From Ideonella sp. (GTDB lineage: Bacteria; Pseudomonadota; Gammaproteobacteria; Burkholderiales; Burkholderiaceae_C), in the NCBI GenBank assembly GCA_015075545.1, contig JABTUC010000004.1, positions 1-64,000 on the forward strand: DNA of 64,000 nucleotides. The letters are read 5' to 3'. The notes under the pieces were generated by a model, which ran no database searches, was not told where the DNA came from, and saw only the letters and a program-made list of their open reading frames with translations. A program made the position numbers and the translations under genes. Of the stretch, positions 1 through 11,976 are shown piece after piece. Within the stretch, counting starts at the first letter, position 1. Each line of letters opens with the position of its first letter.

Positions 1-120
1 CGTGCAGCGCCGCGAACGGCGGTACCGCAGCCGCCCTCGTGGCGCGAGCATCGCAGCGAAGTCGGCGCGTAGCGCCGACCGCCACAGTAGGAGCCTCCAC
101 CGGGCACCGCCCACCGCGCC
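1..120 (-). repeat. Dispersed hairpin repeat, copy A (cut by left edge)
   Basis: Read on the minus strand, this is the same unit as 46305-46424, with about ten differences over 120 bases by eye. It holds a perfect 8-bp hairpin at 61-79 (arms GTCGGCGC and GCGCCGAC) and the palindrome GCGGTACCGC at 19-28. Its outer end (about 94-120) matches the terminal arm of the element at 46306-46542. The rest lies beyond the window. Bases 121-191, between the repeat and the hyfE stop, hold no recognisable gene; in particular no hyfF start follows hyfE. Confidence 0.8.
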
Positions 121-191
121 GCTGAAGCCACCGCCCACCGCACCGCACGGTGCACGCGCATCCATGAACAACTAAAGCAACCGGTGCCACC

Positions 192-851
192 CTAGTCCTC
201 CTTCAACCGCTCGAGGTGGCGGATGTCGAGGCTGTCGAACTGCTCGCGGATCTGGAACATGAAGACGCCGAGGATCAGCACGCCGATCAGCACGTCGAGC
301 GCGATGCCGAGTTCCACCACCATCGGCATGCCGTAGGTCGCCGAGGTGGCGGCGAAGAACAGGCCGTTCTCCATCGACAGGAAGCCCACCACCTGCGGAA
401 TCGCCCGCGTGCGGGTGATCATCATCATGAACGACAGCAGCACGCACGCCAGCGCGATGCCCAGCGTGCCGCGCGAGATGGTCGACGAGAAGCGCGCGAT
501 CGGCAGCCCCAGGTTGAAGGCGAAGATCACCAGCAGGATGCCCACCAGCATCGTGGTCGGGATGTTGATCAGCGGCTCGGTGTCCCAGCGCACCTCGAGG
601 CGGTCGATCACTCGGTGCAGCAGCTTCGGGATCAGCACCACCTTGAGCACCAGCGTCAGCGTGGCCGACACGAACAGGTGCGGCTGCCGCGTCGCATAAC
701 CCACCACCGCGGTGGCCACCACCAGCACCGCGCCCTGCAGCGTGAATAGGTTTACCAGCGACAGCACGCGCCGCTGCGACAGCATCGCGAACGCCAGCAT
801 CAGCAGCATCGCGCCGAGCAGGTTGATGAACTCGCCGACGAGCGGATTCAC
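192..851 (-). CDS. hyfE: Hydrogenase-4 component E (HyfE-like)
   Basis: A 219-residue protein made almost entirely of hydrophobic helices, of the HyfE type (a NuoK/MrpC-like membrane subunit of hydrogenase-4 and related complexes). The start is GTG at 849-851, directly abutting the TAG stop of the upstream hyfC-like gene, so the two are probably translationally coupled. Visible features are a hydrophobic N-terminus (MNPLVGEFINLLGAMLL) and a central EVRWDTEPLINIP loop. The stop is followed by a repeat instead of the usual hyfF, hyfG and hyfI, so the catalytic part of any complex is not visible. Family assignment is by sequence pattern and by order after hyfB and hyfC. Confidence 0.85.
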   Translation of the reverse strand: MNPLVGEFINLLGAMLLMLAFAMLSQRRVLSLVNLFTLQGAVLVVATAVVGYATRQPHLFVSATLTLVLKVVLIPKLLHRVIDRLEVRWDTEPLINIPTTMLVGILLVIFAFNLGLPIARFSSTISRGTLGIALACVLLSFMMMITRTRAIPQVVGFLSMENGLFFAATSATYGMPMVVELGIALDVLIGVLILGVFMFQIREQFDSLDIRHLERLKED

Positions 852-1802
852 CTACGCCCCCAGCAGGATGCGCACCAGCAGCCCGATCACCGCCAGCAGG
901 AACGCGGTGGCCAGGAACTCGGGCACGCGGAAGATCCGCATCTTGGCGCTGAAGGTCTCGAGCGCGGCGAGCGCCGCGCCGCCGATGGCCAGCTTGAGCA
1001 CCAGTGTGGGCAGCGCGAGCAGCATCTCGAGCGGCGAGCCGGCCTCGGCCACGCCCCACGGGAAGAACAGCGCCAGCCCGGCGCACGAATAGGCGAACAG
1101 CTTGAGGCTGGCGGCCCACTCCAGCAGCGCGAGGTGGCGCCCCGAGTACTCGAGGATCAGCGCCTCGTGGATCATCGTCAGCTCGAGGTGCGTGGCGGGG
1201 TTGTCCACCGGGATGCGCGCGTTCTCGGCCAGCGAGACAATGGTGAACGCCACCCCGGCCAGCGCCAGGCTCGGGTAGATCGCCAGCTCGCGGTGCGCCA
1301 GCGTCTCGACGATGGTGGCCAGCGAGGTCGAGGTCGAGATCAGCGAGGCGCAGAACAGCACCATCAGCAGCGCCGGCTCGGCCAGGAAGCCGATCAGCAT
1401 CTCGCGCCGTGCGCCCATGGTGCCGAACGCGGTGCCGACGTCCATCGCGGCCAGCGAGATGAACACGCGTGCCAGCGCGAACAGCCCCACCAGCGCGATC
1501 GCGTCGGCGGCCAGCGTGAGCGGCAGGTCGGTCGACAGCGTCGGGATGATCGAGCAGGCGAGCGTCATGCAGCCGAACACGATGTACGGCGTGCCGCGAA
1601 ACAGCGGCGACGCCCGATCGGCCACCACCGACTCCTTGTTGAACAGCTTGTGCAGCAGGAAGTACGGCTGCAGCAGCGGCGGCGCCGACTTGTTCTGCAG
1701 CCAGGCGCGGCACTGGTTGACCCAGCCGGTGAGCAGCGGCGCCAGCGCCAGCGCGAGCGCGATCTCGAGCAACTGCGACAACGCGCCGGTCCAGCCGGTC
1801 AT
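852..1802 (-). CDS. hyfC: HyfC/HycD-type membrane subunit (NuoH-like)
   Basis: A 316-residue NuoH-family subunit that anchors hydrogenase modules in the membrane. The family signature is clear around residues 196-222, where ARIPVDNPATHLELTMIHEA is followed by LILEYSGRH. A second conserved block at about 121-143 contains FGTMGARREM and the acidic FLAEPAL. Roughly eight membrane helices are expected. The ATG at 1800-1802 lies 19 bases after the hyfB stop. In the family this subunit links the membrane arm to the peripheral electron-transfer arm; that arm is not encoded in the visible sequence. Confidence 0.87.
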   Translation of the reverse strand: MTGWTGALSQLLEIALALALAPLLTGWVNQCRAWLQNKSAPPLLQPYFLLHKLFNKESVVADRASPLFRGTPYIVFGCMTLACSIIPTLSTDLPLTLAADAIALVGLFALARVFISLAAMDVGTAFGTMGARREMLIGFLAEPALLMVLFCASLISTSTSLATIVETLAHRELAIYPSLALAGVAFTIVSLAENARIPVDNPATHLELTMIHEALILEYSGRHLALLEWAASLKLFAYSCAGLALFFPWGVAEAGSPLEMLLALPTLVLKLAIGGAALAALETFSAKMRIFRVPEFLATAFLLAVIGLLVRILLGA

Positions 1803-1821
1803 CGCTCACCCCCGTGCCCGT

Positions 1822-3840
1822 TCATTGGCGCACCACCAGCAGCAGCGCGATCAGCGTGACGAAGCTGAACAGCAGGTAGACCGCGATGCGCCCCTGCTGC
1901 AGCAGGCCCACCAGCCGTGCCACGCGCGCGGCCGCGTCGGCGATCGGGCGGTACAACAGGTGCCAGAAGTGATCCTCCACCGTCACGTGGTAGCGCGGCG
2001 CGGCGTCCGACGGCGCCGGCAGTTCGCGCTGCATGCGGAAGAATGGCTCGAAGATCTGGCGGATCGGCTGGCCGAAGCCCTCGGCCGTGTCCTGCATGCG
2101 CGCGCCCTGCCACGGGAAGCCGCAATCCCACGGCGGCGCGCGACGGATGCGGCCGTGGTAGAGCCGGCGCACCAGCACGAAGGCGAGCCCGAAGCACGCC
2201 GCCACGCCGAGCAGGAAGAACACCGGCCCGTAGCTCGCGCGCTCGATCGCGGTGGGGGCGAGCAGCCAGCCGTGTTGCGCGACGGTGGGCCCGAGCCCCG
2301 CGCCGACCAGCGTGCGCGTCACCGGGTCGACCCACTGGATGAACTGGATCGGCAGCAGGCCGAGCAGCACGCTGCCCGCCAGCAGCCAGGCCATGCCGGC
2401 GCGCTGCCAGGCGTTGGCGTCGTGCGCCTTCAGCAGCGCCGGCTCGCGCGGCTGGCCGAGGAAGATGACGCCGAAGAACTTGACCATCGTGTAGCCGGCC
2501 AGCGCCGTCACCAGCGCGATCAGCGCGGCCACCACCGGGATCAGCATGTTCAGGAACGAGTCGGGCAGCCCCGGCGTGAACAGAAAGCTCTGCAGCAGCA
2601 GCCACTCCGAAACGAAGCCGCTGGTCGGCGGCAGGCCGGCGCTGGCCAGCGTGCCCGCCAGCGTGACCCACGCCACCCACGGCATCGCGCGCATCAGGCC
2701 GCCCAGGCGGCCGAGGCTGCGCTCGCCGGTGGCGTGCAGCACGCAGCCGGTGCCCAGGAACAGCAGGCTCTTGAACAGCGCGTGGCTGGCGACGTGGATC
2801 AGGCTCGCGGTGAGTGCCAGCGCGGCCAGCGGCTTCATCGCGTAGGCCGAGAACAGCAGCGCCAGGCCGATGCCGGTGGCGATCAGGCCGATGTTCTCGA
2901 TCGACGAATAGGCGAGCAGCCGCTTCATGTCGGTCTGCACCGCGGCGAACACCACGCCGAACAGCGCCGTGAGGAGGCCGAGCGCGAGCATCGCCACGCC
3001 CCACCACCACTGCTGCGCGGACAGCAGGTCGAACAGCACGCGCAGCAGGCCGTAGATCGCGGTCTTGAGCATCACCGCGCTCATCAGCGCCGACACCGGC
3101 GACGGCGCGGCCGGGTGCGCCTCGGGCAGCCAGATGTGCAGCGGCAGCAGTCCCGCCTTGGCGCCGAAGCCGAACAGCGCGAGCGCGAACGCGATCGACG
3201 CCCACAGCGGCGACAGGCTCTGCGCGCGCATGTTGGCGAAGCTGTAGTCGCCGGTGTTCGCCTGCAGTACGCCGAAGCACAGCAGGATGCCGATCGCGCC
3301 GACGTGTGCCACCAGCAGGTAGAGGTAGCCGGCGCGCCGGATCTCGGCCACCCGATGGTTGGAGGTGACGAGGAAGAACGACGACAGCGCCATCGTCTCC
3401 CACATCACCATGAAGGCGTAGGCGTCGTCGGCCAGCACCACGCCGGCCATGCTGGCGAGGAACAGGTGGTACTGCAGGCACATCAGCCCGGGCGGCGTGC
3501 CTTCGCCGTGGCGGAAGTAGCCGGCGGCGAAGACCGACACGCCGGCCGCGGTGGCGCCGATCACCAGCAGGAAGAACGCCGACAGCGCGTCGAGCCGCAG
3601 GTGAAACGGCAGCGTCGGCAGCCCGATCGCCAGCACCGCCACCTGCGGCGGCACGAACAGCGCCGCCAGCGCGAGCGCGGCCAGCAGCACGCCCACCGCG
3701 CCGCCGAGCGGGAACAGCACGTGCGACACGAACGCCAGCCGCCGCAGCGCCAGCGCGCCGGCCGCGCCGATGACGAGCCACGCGCCGAGCAGCACCATGG
3801 CCCAGTCGAGCAGCAACCACTGCGTGGGGTCGGTCTGCAT
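1822..3840 (-). CDS. hyfB: Hydrogenase-4 subunit B (antiporter-like, HyfB)
   Basis: A 672-residue ND2/ND4/ND5-type antiporter-like subunit. Residues expected for proton translocation are present: E148 in MWETMALSSFF, K228 in FGAKAGLLPLHIWLPEAH and K259 in MSAVMLKTAIYG. The start at 3838-3840 (MQTDPTQW) is chosen because the open frame further upstream, to 3951, lies inside a palindromic repeat element and encodes no family sequence. No clear Shine-Dalgarno precedes the ATG, and only nine bases separate it from the repeat, so expression signals may come from the element. It heads the hyfB-hyfC-hyfE run. HyfB could also belong to a non-hydrogenase complex I-like assembly. Confidence 0.85.
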   Translation of the reverse strand: MQTDPTQWLLLDWAMVLLGAWLVIGAAGALALRRLAFVSHVLFPLGGAVGVLLAALALAALFVPPQVAVLAIGLPTLPFHLRLDALSAFFLLVIGATAAGVSVFAAGYFRHGEGTPPGLMCLQYHLFLASMAGVVLADDAYAFMVMWETMALSSFFLVTSNHRVAEIRRAGYLYLLVAHVGAIGILLCFGVLQANTGDYSFANMRAQSLSPLWASIAFALALFGFGAKAGLLPLHIWLPEAHPAAPSPVSALMSAVMLKTAIYGLLRVLFDLLSAQQWWWGVAMLALGLLTALFGVVFAAVQTDMKRLLAYSSIENIGLIATGIGLALLFSAYAMKPLAALALTASLIHVASHALFKSLLFLGTGCVLHATGERSLGRLGGLMRAMPWVAWVTLAGTLASAGLPPTSGFVSEWLLLQSFLFTPGLPDSFLNMLIPVVAALIALVTALAGYTMVKFFGVIFLGQPREPALLKAHDANAWQRAGMAWLLAGSVLLGLLPIQFIQWVDPVTRTLVGAGLGPTVAQHGWLLAPTAIERASYGPVFFLLGVAACFGLAFVLVRRLYHGRIRRAPPWDCGFPWQGARMQDTAEGFGQPIRQIFEPFFRMQRELPAPSDAAPRYHVTVEDHFWHLLYRPIADAAARVARLVGLLQQGRIAVYLLFSFVTLIALLLVVRQ

Positions 3841-3849
3841 CGCGGCGTC

Positions 3850-4010
3850 AGAAGCTGTGAATGAACCCGGCGCGTCCGAGCGGGGCGTCCAGGCGGGTCC
3901 AATCAAGGCGCAAAGCGCAGCCGTAGCTCGAGCTACGGCGAGCATTTGCAACGACGAGCGGGCGCCCTCTGGCGTGACGAGCGGGTGTGGATGATTCGTT
4001 CACAGCTTCT
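3850..4010. repeat. 161-bp palindromic element with terminal inverted repeats
   Basis: The ends are AGAAGCTGTGAATGAA (3850-3865) and TTCGTTCACAGCTTCT (3995-4010), inverted copies with one mismatch in 16. The centre has a 16-bp perfect palindrome CGTAGCTCGAGCTACG at about 3930-3945. There is no coding capacity. One end touches the metalloprotease stop codon and the other lies nine bases upstream of hyfB, so the element fills the whole intergenic space. The arrangement resembles a MITE or a REP-type intergenic repeat. Similar repeats exist in Burkholderiales, by recollection only. Confidence 0.7.
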
Positions 4011-6775
4011 CAGGCCCCCTGACGGACCAGCGCCGCGCTCAGCGCCTGGCGCAACGTGTCGGCGCTATCGCGCAGGTGCGCCTGCGCCTCGGCGCTGAGG
4101 CCCTTGCGCGGCACCGCCGCCTGGATTCGCGCCAGCAGTTGCTGCGACTGCACGCGCACCAGCGAGCGCGCATCGGCGCGCGTCAGCGACCCCGGGCGCA
4201 GCAGCAGACCGGCCAGCCGGTTGACGTGCTCGCGCTGCAGCTCGCGTCGCAGCGCCGGGATGTCGCCCTCGCTGCGGCGCAACTCGCTCCAGATCTCGTC
4301 GGTCAGGCGCTGCAACAACTCCGACAGGTGCAGCGCGCCGTCGGCGGCGACCTTGCTCTGGCTGTCGAGCAGGCGCTGCGCGACGCCGTCGTTCATCAGC
4401 GCCCCGAGGAGCGCGCGCTGCATCTCGATCACCGTGTTGGCCAGCGAGTAGTCGGTGGCCACCGGACCGTCGCCGTCGGCGAGCGCGGCGCTGCGCTCGC
4501 CGTAGTCGGGCGCCATGCGCCGCTGCAGCGACGGCGACAGCACGAAGCTGTCGGCCGACAGCATGCCGCCGGCCAGCCACTCGAGCGCCTGCCGCTGCAC
4601 CGCCGCGCTCACCGGCAGCAGCGGGTCGCGGCCGCTGCCGGGGTAGTCGCGCAGCGTGCGCACGCCGCCGACTTGTCGCGCCAGGATGCCGGCAGCACGC
4701 GCGACGTCTCGCAGCGCGTAGCCGACCGAGCGACGCAACACCGAATAGTCTTCGTCGGGGTTCAGCGGCCGCGTTTCCTGGCGACGCAGCAGGTCGCGAG
4801 CGATGTCCAGGCGCTGCTTGGCGAATGCCACCGGGTCGTCGCCGAGGTCGAACAGCAGCGATTCGGGGTCGACGCCGAGGAAGTTGTCCTCGTCGGTGCC
4901 GAACGCGAGCTGCGGCTCGTTGCTGCGCGCCGCGATGCGCTGCAGCTCGGCCTCCTCCTGTGCGGGTGCGATCGGACGGTAGCCGTACTCGATGGCCCAG
5001 TAGTCGTAGGGCCCGAGCGTCAGCTGCCACGCCGGCACGGCCGGCTCGCCCGGGCGCGCGAGGTTGATCGGCGAGTACTCCATCACCGAGCCGGCCAGCC
5101 CGTGCTGGCGAACGAACTCGGGGTCGGCGAGCTGCGCCGCGGTGTACACGCGCGAGCTGCGGAAGTTGTGACGCAGCCCGAGCGTGTGCCCCACTTCGTG
5201 CAGCGTGGTGTCGGTGAGGTAGTCGAGCACGAATTGCTGCGCCTCGGGGCTTGCCGGGTCGAGTTCGCCGCGCGCCTCGAGCACATCGAGCGCGTAGTCG
5301 AGCTGCTCGGCGGCCATTTCGGCGTGCCGGCACGGCTCGGCGCCGTTGCCCGCATCGGACGCCGCTCGTGCGCTCGCCTGCGCCACGCGCTCGGGCGCAC
5401 CCGACTGCATCAGCGCCGGCCAGTCGGCGGCGACGTTGGCGGTCAGCACCTGTGCGCGCAGCGCGCGCACATGGCGCGAACTGAGGCTCTCGAACGCGAT
5501 GTCGGCGTCGAGGATCTCGCCCGAGCGCGGGTCGACCTGGCTCGGCCCGATGGCGCCGAACGTCGGCGACGCGTTGGTCATCCAGCGGATCGACGCCACC
5601 CCGACGTCGAGCGTATCGAAGGCGGCGTCGTCGGGCTGCACCTTGACGACGATCGCGTTCTCGAAGCCGATGCGCTCGAAGGCGGCGTTCCAGGCCAGGA
5701 TGCCGCGCGTGATGGCGTCGCGGTACTTGACGGGGATGGTGCGGTCGAGCCAGTAGGTGATCGGCTTCACCGGCTCGGACAGCGCGGCGGCCGGATCCTT
5801 CTTCTCCAGGCGCCAGCGGTTGATGAACTGCCGGCGCGGCGTGCGCGCCAGGTCGTCGCTGAAGTCCTGCACCGTGGTGCCGAAGTAGCCGACGCGCGGA
5901 TCCGACCGGCGCGGCGCCATCGGCTGCGCGGGCAGCCTGGCCAGCGAATACTGCAGCGTGAAGAACATGCTGCGCGCGTCGGGCAGCGCGGCGGGCAGCT
6001 TCGGCATCGGCCCGCTCGGGCCGCCGGGCACGGGCGTCGCCTGCGCCAGGTTGGCGCTCGCGTAGTGCGCCGTCACCTCGAACAGCACCTGGTCCGGCGT
6101 GTCGCGCACGGCGCTGATCGCCGAATTGCGACTGTCGAACGCGTAGCCCTGGCGATAGATGCGCTGCAGCTTGATGCCGATGCCCAGCAGGTCGCCGACG
6201 AACAGGCCGTTGGCGTCGACCAGCACCGCCTTGCTGTCGGGGTGTGGCTGGCTCGCCACCGCCGTGCCGGCCACCAGGCTCGGCGAGAACGCCGCCTGCA
6301 CCGCGCGACCTTCGGGCGTGCCGTCGTGCGCGCGGAACTCTGTGTTGCGCGCGATCAGCTGCACCTGGTTGTGCAGTCGGCGGAACTCGACGAGCTGCTG
6401 GCGGCCGAAGCGGCCCCAAGGGCCGACCATCGTGCCGCCGAACAGATTGGCTTCGCCGATGCCCTGCGCGATCTTCGGCGCGAACAGCAGCGGCCGGCCG
6501 AAGTCCGACGGCTTCAGCTCGATCCACAGCTTGTCGTCCTTCTGCCACAGCGCGAGCGCGCCGTCGATGCGACGCGCGTCCTTGATCACCTGGGCGAACG
6601 CGGGCGGCTGCCCGGGCTGCGGTGCGGCCGCGGCGCCAGAGGCCGGGCGTGAAGGAGCAACCGCGCCATGCGCCTGCGCCGCACTGCCTTGCGCGGGCGC
6701 TGCGCTCGGCCTGATCGATGCGCAGCCCGACAACAGAGCGGCCACGCACCACCAGCCGACCGAACGCCACGCCAT
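4010..6775 (-). CDS. Zinc-dependent metalloprotease lipoprotein (DUF5117/DUF4953 type)
   Basis: A large putative extracytoplasmic zinc peptidase of about 921 residues. With the start at 6775 the N-terminus MAWRSVGWWCVAALLSGCAS is a lipoprotein signal with lipobox LLSGC; ATG codons at 6778, 6784 and 6817 are alternatives. The active-site motif HEVGHTLGLRHNF is the extended HEXXHXXGXXH of metzincins, followed by a SVMEYSP turn containing the expected methionine. Order and length fit the DUF5118-DUF5117-DUF4953 family of met-zincin-like proteins. A Ser/Ala/Pro-rich linker follows the lipid attachment site. The substrate is unknown. It ends at the repeat element preceding hyfB and is probably its own transcription unit. 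Confidence 0.82.
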   Translation of the reverse strand: MAWRSVGWWCVAALLSGCASIRPSAAPAQGSAAQAHGAVAPSRPASGAAAAPQPGQPPAFAQVIKDARRIDGALALWQKDDKLWIELKPSDFGRPLLFAPKIAQGIGEANLFGGTMVGPWGRFGRQQLVEFRRLHNQVQLIARNTEFRAHDGTPEGRAVQAAFSPSLVAGTAVASQPHPDSKAVLVDANGLFVGDLLGIGIKLQRIYRQGYAFDSRNSAISAVRDTPDQVLFEVTAHYASANLAQATPVPGGPSGPMPKLPAALPDARSMFFTLQYSLARLPAQPMAPRRSDPRVGYFGTTVQDFSDDLARTPRRQFINRWRLEKKDPAAALSEPVKPITYWLDRTIPVKYRDAITRGILAWNAAFERIGFENAIVVKVQPDDAAFDTLDVGVASIRWMTNASPTFGAIGPSQVDPRSGEILDADIAFESLSSRHVRALRAQVLTANVAADWPALMQSGAPERVAQASARAASDAGNGAEPCRHAEMAAEQLDYALDVLEARGELDPASPEAQQFVLDYLTDTTLHEVGHTLGLRHNFRSSRVYTAAQLADPEFVRQHGLAGSVMEYSPINLARPGEPAVPAWQLTLGPYDYWAIEYGYRPIAPAQEEAELQRIAARSNEPQLAFGTDEDNFLGVDPESLLFDLGDDPVAFAKQRLDIARDLLRRQETRPLNPDEDYSVLRRSVGYALRDVARAAGILARQVGGVRTLRDYPGSGRDPLLPVSAAVQRQALEWLAGGMLSADSFVLSPSLQRRMAPDYGERSAALADGDGPVATDYSLANTVIEMQRALLGALMNDGVAQRLLDSQSKVAADGALHLSELLQRLTDEIWSELRRSEGDIPALRRELQREHVNRLAGLLLRPGSLTRADARSLVRVQSQQLLARIQAAVPRKGLSAEAQAHLRDSADTLRQALSAALVRQGA

Positions 6776-6939
6776 CATGCCCATCACGACCACCAACCCG
6801 CGATCGGCCGCGGCCACCTGCGCGCCAGCGCGCGCCGCCGATTGTGGGGCAACGGCCGCGGCGCCGCTGGCCTCGTTGGCCTCAGCCCGGCACCGCCGCG
6901 GTGGCCGTCACGCGGGAAGCAGCGCAATCCGAGCGCGGC

Positions 6940-8604
<1,665 letters not shown>

Positions 8605-8759
8605 GGCAACTTGCGAAAGAGTGGCGCCTGCGTGCAACCGGCATGCAGGCCAACCCCGTATTGTCGCCGCTCGTCGCATTGCGGCTTGAAAGGCCGCCAT
8701 GCCGACCCCAACATCGGATCCACGGGCGGCGCTGCCGCCGATCAATCGAAAGGCGCCCG

Positions 8760-9170
8760 ATGGACAGCTCAGTCACCACGATCGAGTCGAACCCGTCGCT
8801 GGTGCGCACCGCGCATCTGGTCTATGCGCTGCACGCGATCGGCCTGGTGGCAGGCGCCTTCGGAGCGGCCAGCGTGGTGGGCTCGTTCCTGTTCGGCTGG
8901 CCGTCGATCATCGCGGTCATCATCAACTACGTGAAGCGTGGTGCCGTGCGCGGCACCTGGCTCGATTCGCACTTCGGCTGGCAGATCCGCACCTTCTGGT
9001 ACGCGGCGCTGTGGGCCGTGATCGTGGCGCTGGTGTCGGCGCCGCTGACGCTGGTGATCGTCGGCTTCGGCACCTGGGCGGTCGGCATGTTCCTGCTCGG
9101 GGTGTGGGCGATCTACCGCATCGCACGCGGCTGGCTGCGGCTGAGCGACCACAAGCCGATGCCCGTGTAG
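8760..9170 (+). CDS. DUF4870-like small membrane protein
   Basis: A 136-residue protein with three to four hydrophobic helices. The N-terminal pattern [20 protein letters not shown] followed by [15 protein letters not shown] is typical of DUF4870-type proteins (YccF/TMEM-like, unknown role). ATG at 8760 is chosen because GAAAGG lies just upstream and the open frame before it has no family-like sequence. The C-terminus [21 protein letters not shown] is likely cytoplasmic. Divergent from ettA and upstream of rhlE, with no evidence of functional linkage to either. Confidence 0.75.
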   Translation: MDSSVTTIESNPSLVRTAHLVYALHAIGLVAGAFGAASVVGSFLFGWPSIIAVIINYVKRGAVRGTWLDSHFGWQIRTFWYAALWAVIVALVSAPLTLVIVGFGTWAVGMFLLGVWAIYRIARGWLRLSDHKPMPV

Positions 9171-9199
9171 AGCGCACGGTCTGCAGCGCCGGCACCCGC

Positions 9200-9205
9200 T
9201 ACAAT
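9200..9205 (+). promoter_or_regulatory. Possible sigma70 -10 element for rhlE
   Basis: TACAAT stands alone in the GC-rich 176-bp gap between the DUF4870 gene and rhlE, in the form GCTACAATCGACT often seen at betaproteobacterial promoters. No good -35 hexamer is seen at the right distance, so this is only a candidate. It would give a leader of about 135 bases for rhlE. Confidence 0.35.
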
Positions 9206-9346
9206 CGACTCCGCGCCGCGGCATCCAGTCTTCGCGGCGCGGTCGTTTCGACTCTTCTCAACGACTTCGCGCCTGGCGACTGGTGCGGCCGCCGCGAGCG
9301 GCCGACAGCAGGCTGCGATCCACGGCCCTCGAAGGGCCCTTCCTCG

Positions 9347-10771
<1,425 letters not shown>

Positions 10772-10773
10772 GC

Positions 10774-11835
10774 ATGATGAGCGCGGCCTCGCCCGAGCCA
10801 CGCCTGACTTCACTGTCGCACGGCGGCGGCTGCGGCTGCAAGATCGCGCCGGGCGTGCTGTCGCAGATCCTGAAGGGCTCGGTGCAGATGCCGCTGCCCA
10901 AGGCGCTGCTGGTCGGCATCGAGACGGCCGACGACGCGGCGGTGTACCAGCTCAACGACGAGCAGGCGCTGGTGGCGACCACCGACTTCTTCATGCCGAT
11001 CGTCGACGACCCGTACGACTTCGGCCGCATCGCCGCGACCAACGCGATCTCCGACGTCTATGCGATGGGCGGGCGGCCGATCCTCGCGCTGGCGCTGGTG
11101 GGCATGCCGATCAACGTGCTGTCGACCGCGACGATCGCGCGCATCCTGCAAGGCGGCGAGGCGGTGTGCCGCGAGGCCGGCATCCCGGTGGCCGGCGGCC
11201 ATACGATCGACTCGGTCGAGGCGATCTACGGCCTGGTCGCGCTCGGTCTGGTGCATCCCAGTCGCGTCAAGCGCAACGCCGACGCGAGGGTCGGTGACCG
11301 CCTGGTGCTCGGCAAGCCGATCGGCGTCGGCGTTCTCTCCGCGGCGCTCAAGAAACAACAACTCGACGCCGACGGCTATGCGCGCATGCTGGCCACCACG
11401 ACGCAGCTCAACACGCCGGGGCCGGAACTGGCCGCGATCGACGGCGTGCATGCGCTGACCGACGTCACCGGCTTCGGCCTCGCTGGCCACGCCCTGGAGC
11501 TGGCACGTGGCGCCGCTTGCCGCGTGACGATCGATTGGGCACGCGTGCCGTTGCTCGACCACGCGCGCGAGCTGGCGGCCAGCGGGCTCGTCACCGGCGC
11601 GTCGGCGCGCAACTGGGCGGGCTACGGCGCCGAGGTGTCGCTGCCGGACGAGTTCTCCGCGGTCGACCGCGCTCTGCTCACCGACCCGCAGACCAGCGGC
11701 GGGCTGCTGGTATCGTGCGCCGCCACGGCGGTGTCGGCGGTGCTCGAGCGGTTCCAGCGGCACGGCTTCGCGGCGGCTGCCGAGATCGGCGAGGTCGACG
11801 GCTACCGCGAAGGCGCGCGCCTGGTGGTGCGCTGA
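10774..11835 (+). CDS. selD: Selenide, water dikinase SelD
   Basis: A 353-residue AIR-synthase-fold enzyme making selenophosphate from selenide and ATP. The N-terminal glycine-rich motif SHGGGCGCKIAP carries the catalytic Cys and Lys, and Cys rather than selenocysteine is encoded. Further conserved parts are DDAAVYQ, TTDFFMPIVDDPYDFGRIAA, GGHTIDS, LTDVTGFGLAGH and LLTDPQTSGGLL. ATG ATG at 10774 follows rhlE directly. No selA, selB, tRNA-Sec, selenouridine synthase or selenoprotein gene is seen in the window, so the use of the selenophosphate cannot be deduced here. Confidence 0.95.
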   Translation: MMSAASPEPRLTSLSHGGGCGCKIAPGVLSQILKGSVQMPLPKALLVGIETADDAAVYQLNDEQALVATTDFFMPIVDDPYDFGRIAATNAISDVYAMGGRPILALALVGMPINVLSTATIARILQGGEAVCREAGIPVAGGHTIDSVEAIYGLVALGLVHPSRVKRNADARVGDRLVLGKPIGVGVLSAALKKQQLDADGYARMLATTTQLNTPGPELAAIDGVHALTDVTGFGLAGHALELARGAACRVTIDWARVPLLDHARELAASGLVTGASARNWAGYGAEVSLPDEFSAVDRALLTDPQTSGGLLVSCAATAVSAVLERFQRHGFAAAAEIGEVDGYREGARLVVR

Positions 11836-11976
11836 CCCGCGCGCCGCGGCCACCGCAACGACGGTCGACCGGCACCGCGCCATGGGCGGCGCGCTGCGAG
11901 CAAATCGGCTCGTCGCGGGTACGCTGCGTGGAACGCGGCCGTCCCGCGTCCTGCCGCGGTCGAGCACAATCGGACG

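Noticed and set aside
1312-3864. Long plus-strand open frame (850 codons) opposite hyfB/hyfC
   Set aside because: Its product is a low-complexity Arg/His/Gln/Ala protein, as expected for the antisense of GC-rich genes, while the minus strand has clear family motifs.
4076-6652. Long plus-strand frame opposite the metalloprotease
   Set aside because: Antisense shadow; no family motif, extreme Arg/His/Ala content.
10774-11835. Selenocysteine-containing SelD
   Set aside because: The catalytic position is encoded by an ordinary Cys codon (GGGCGCK) and no in-frame TGA is present.
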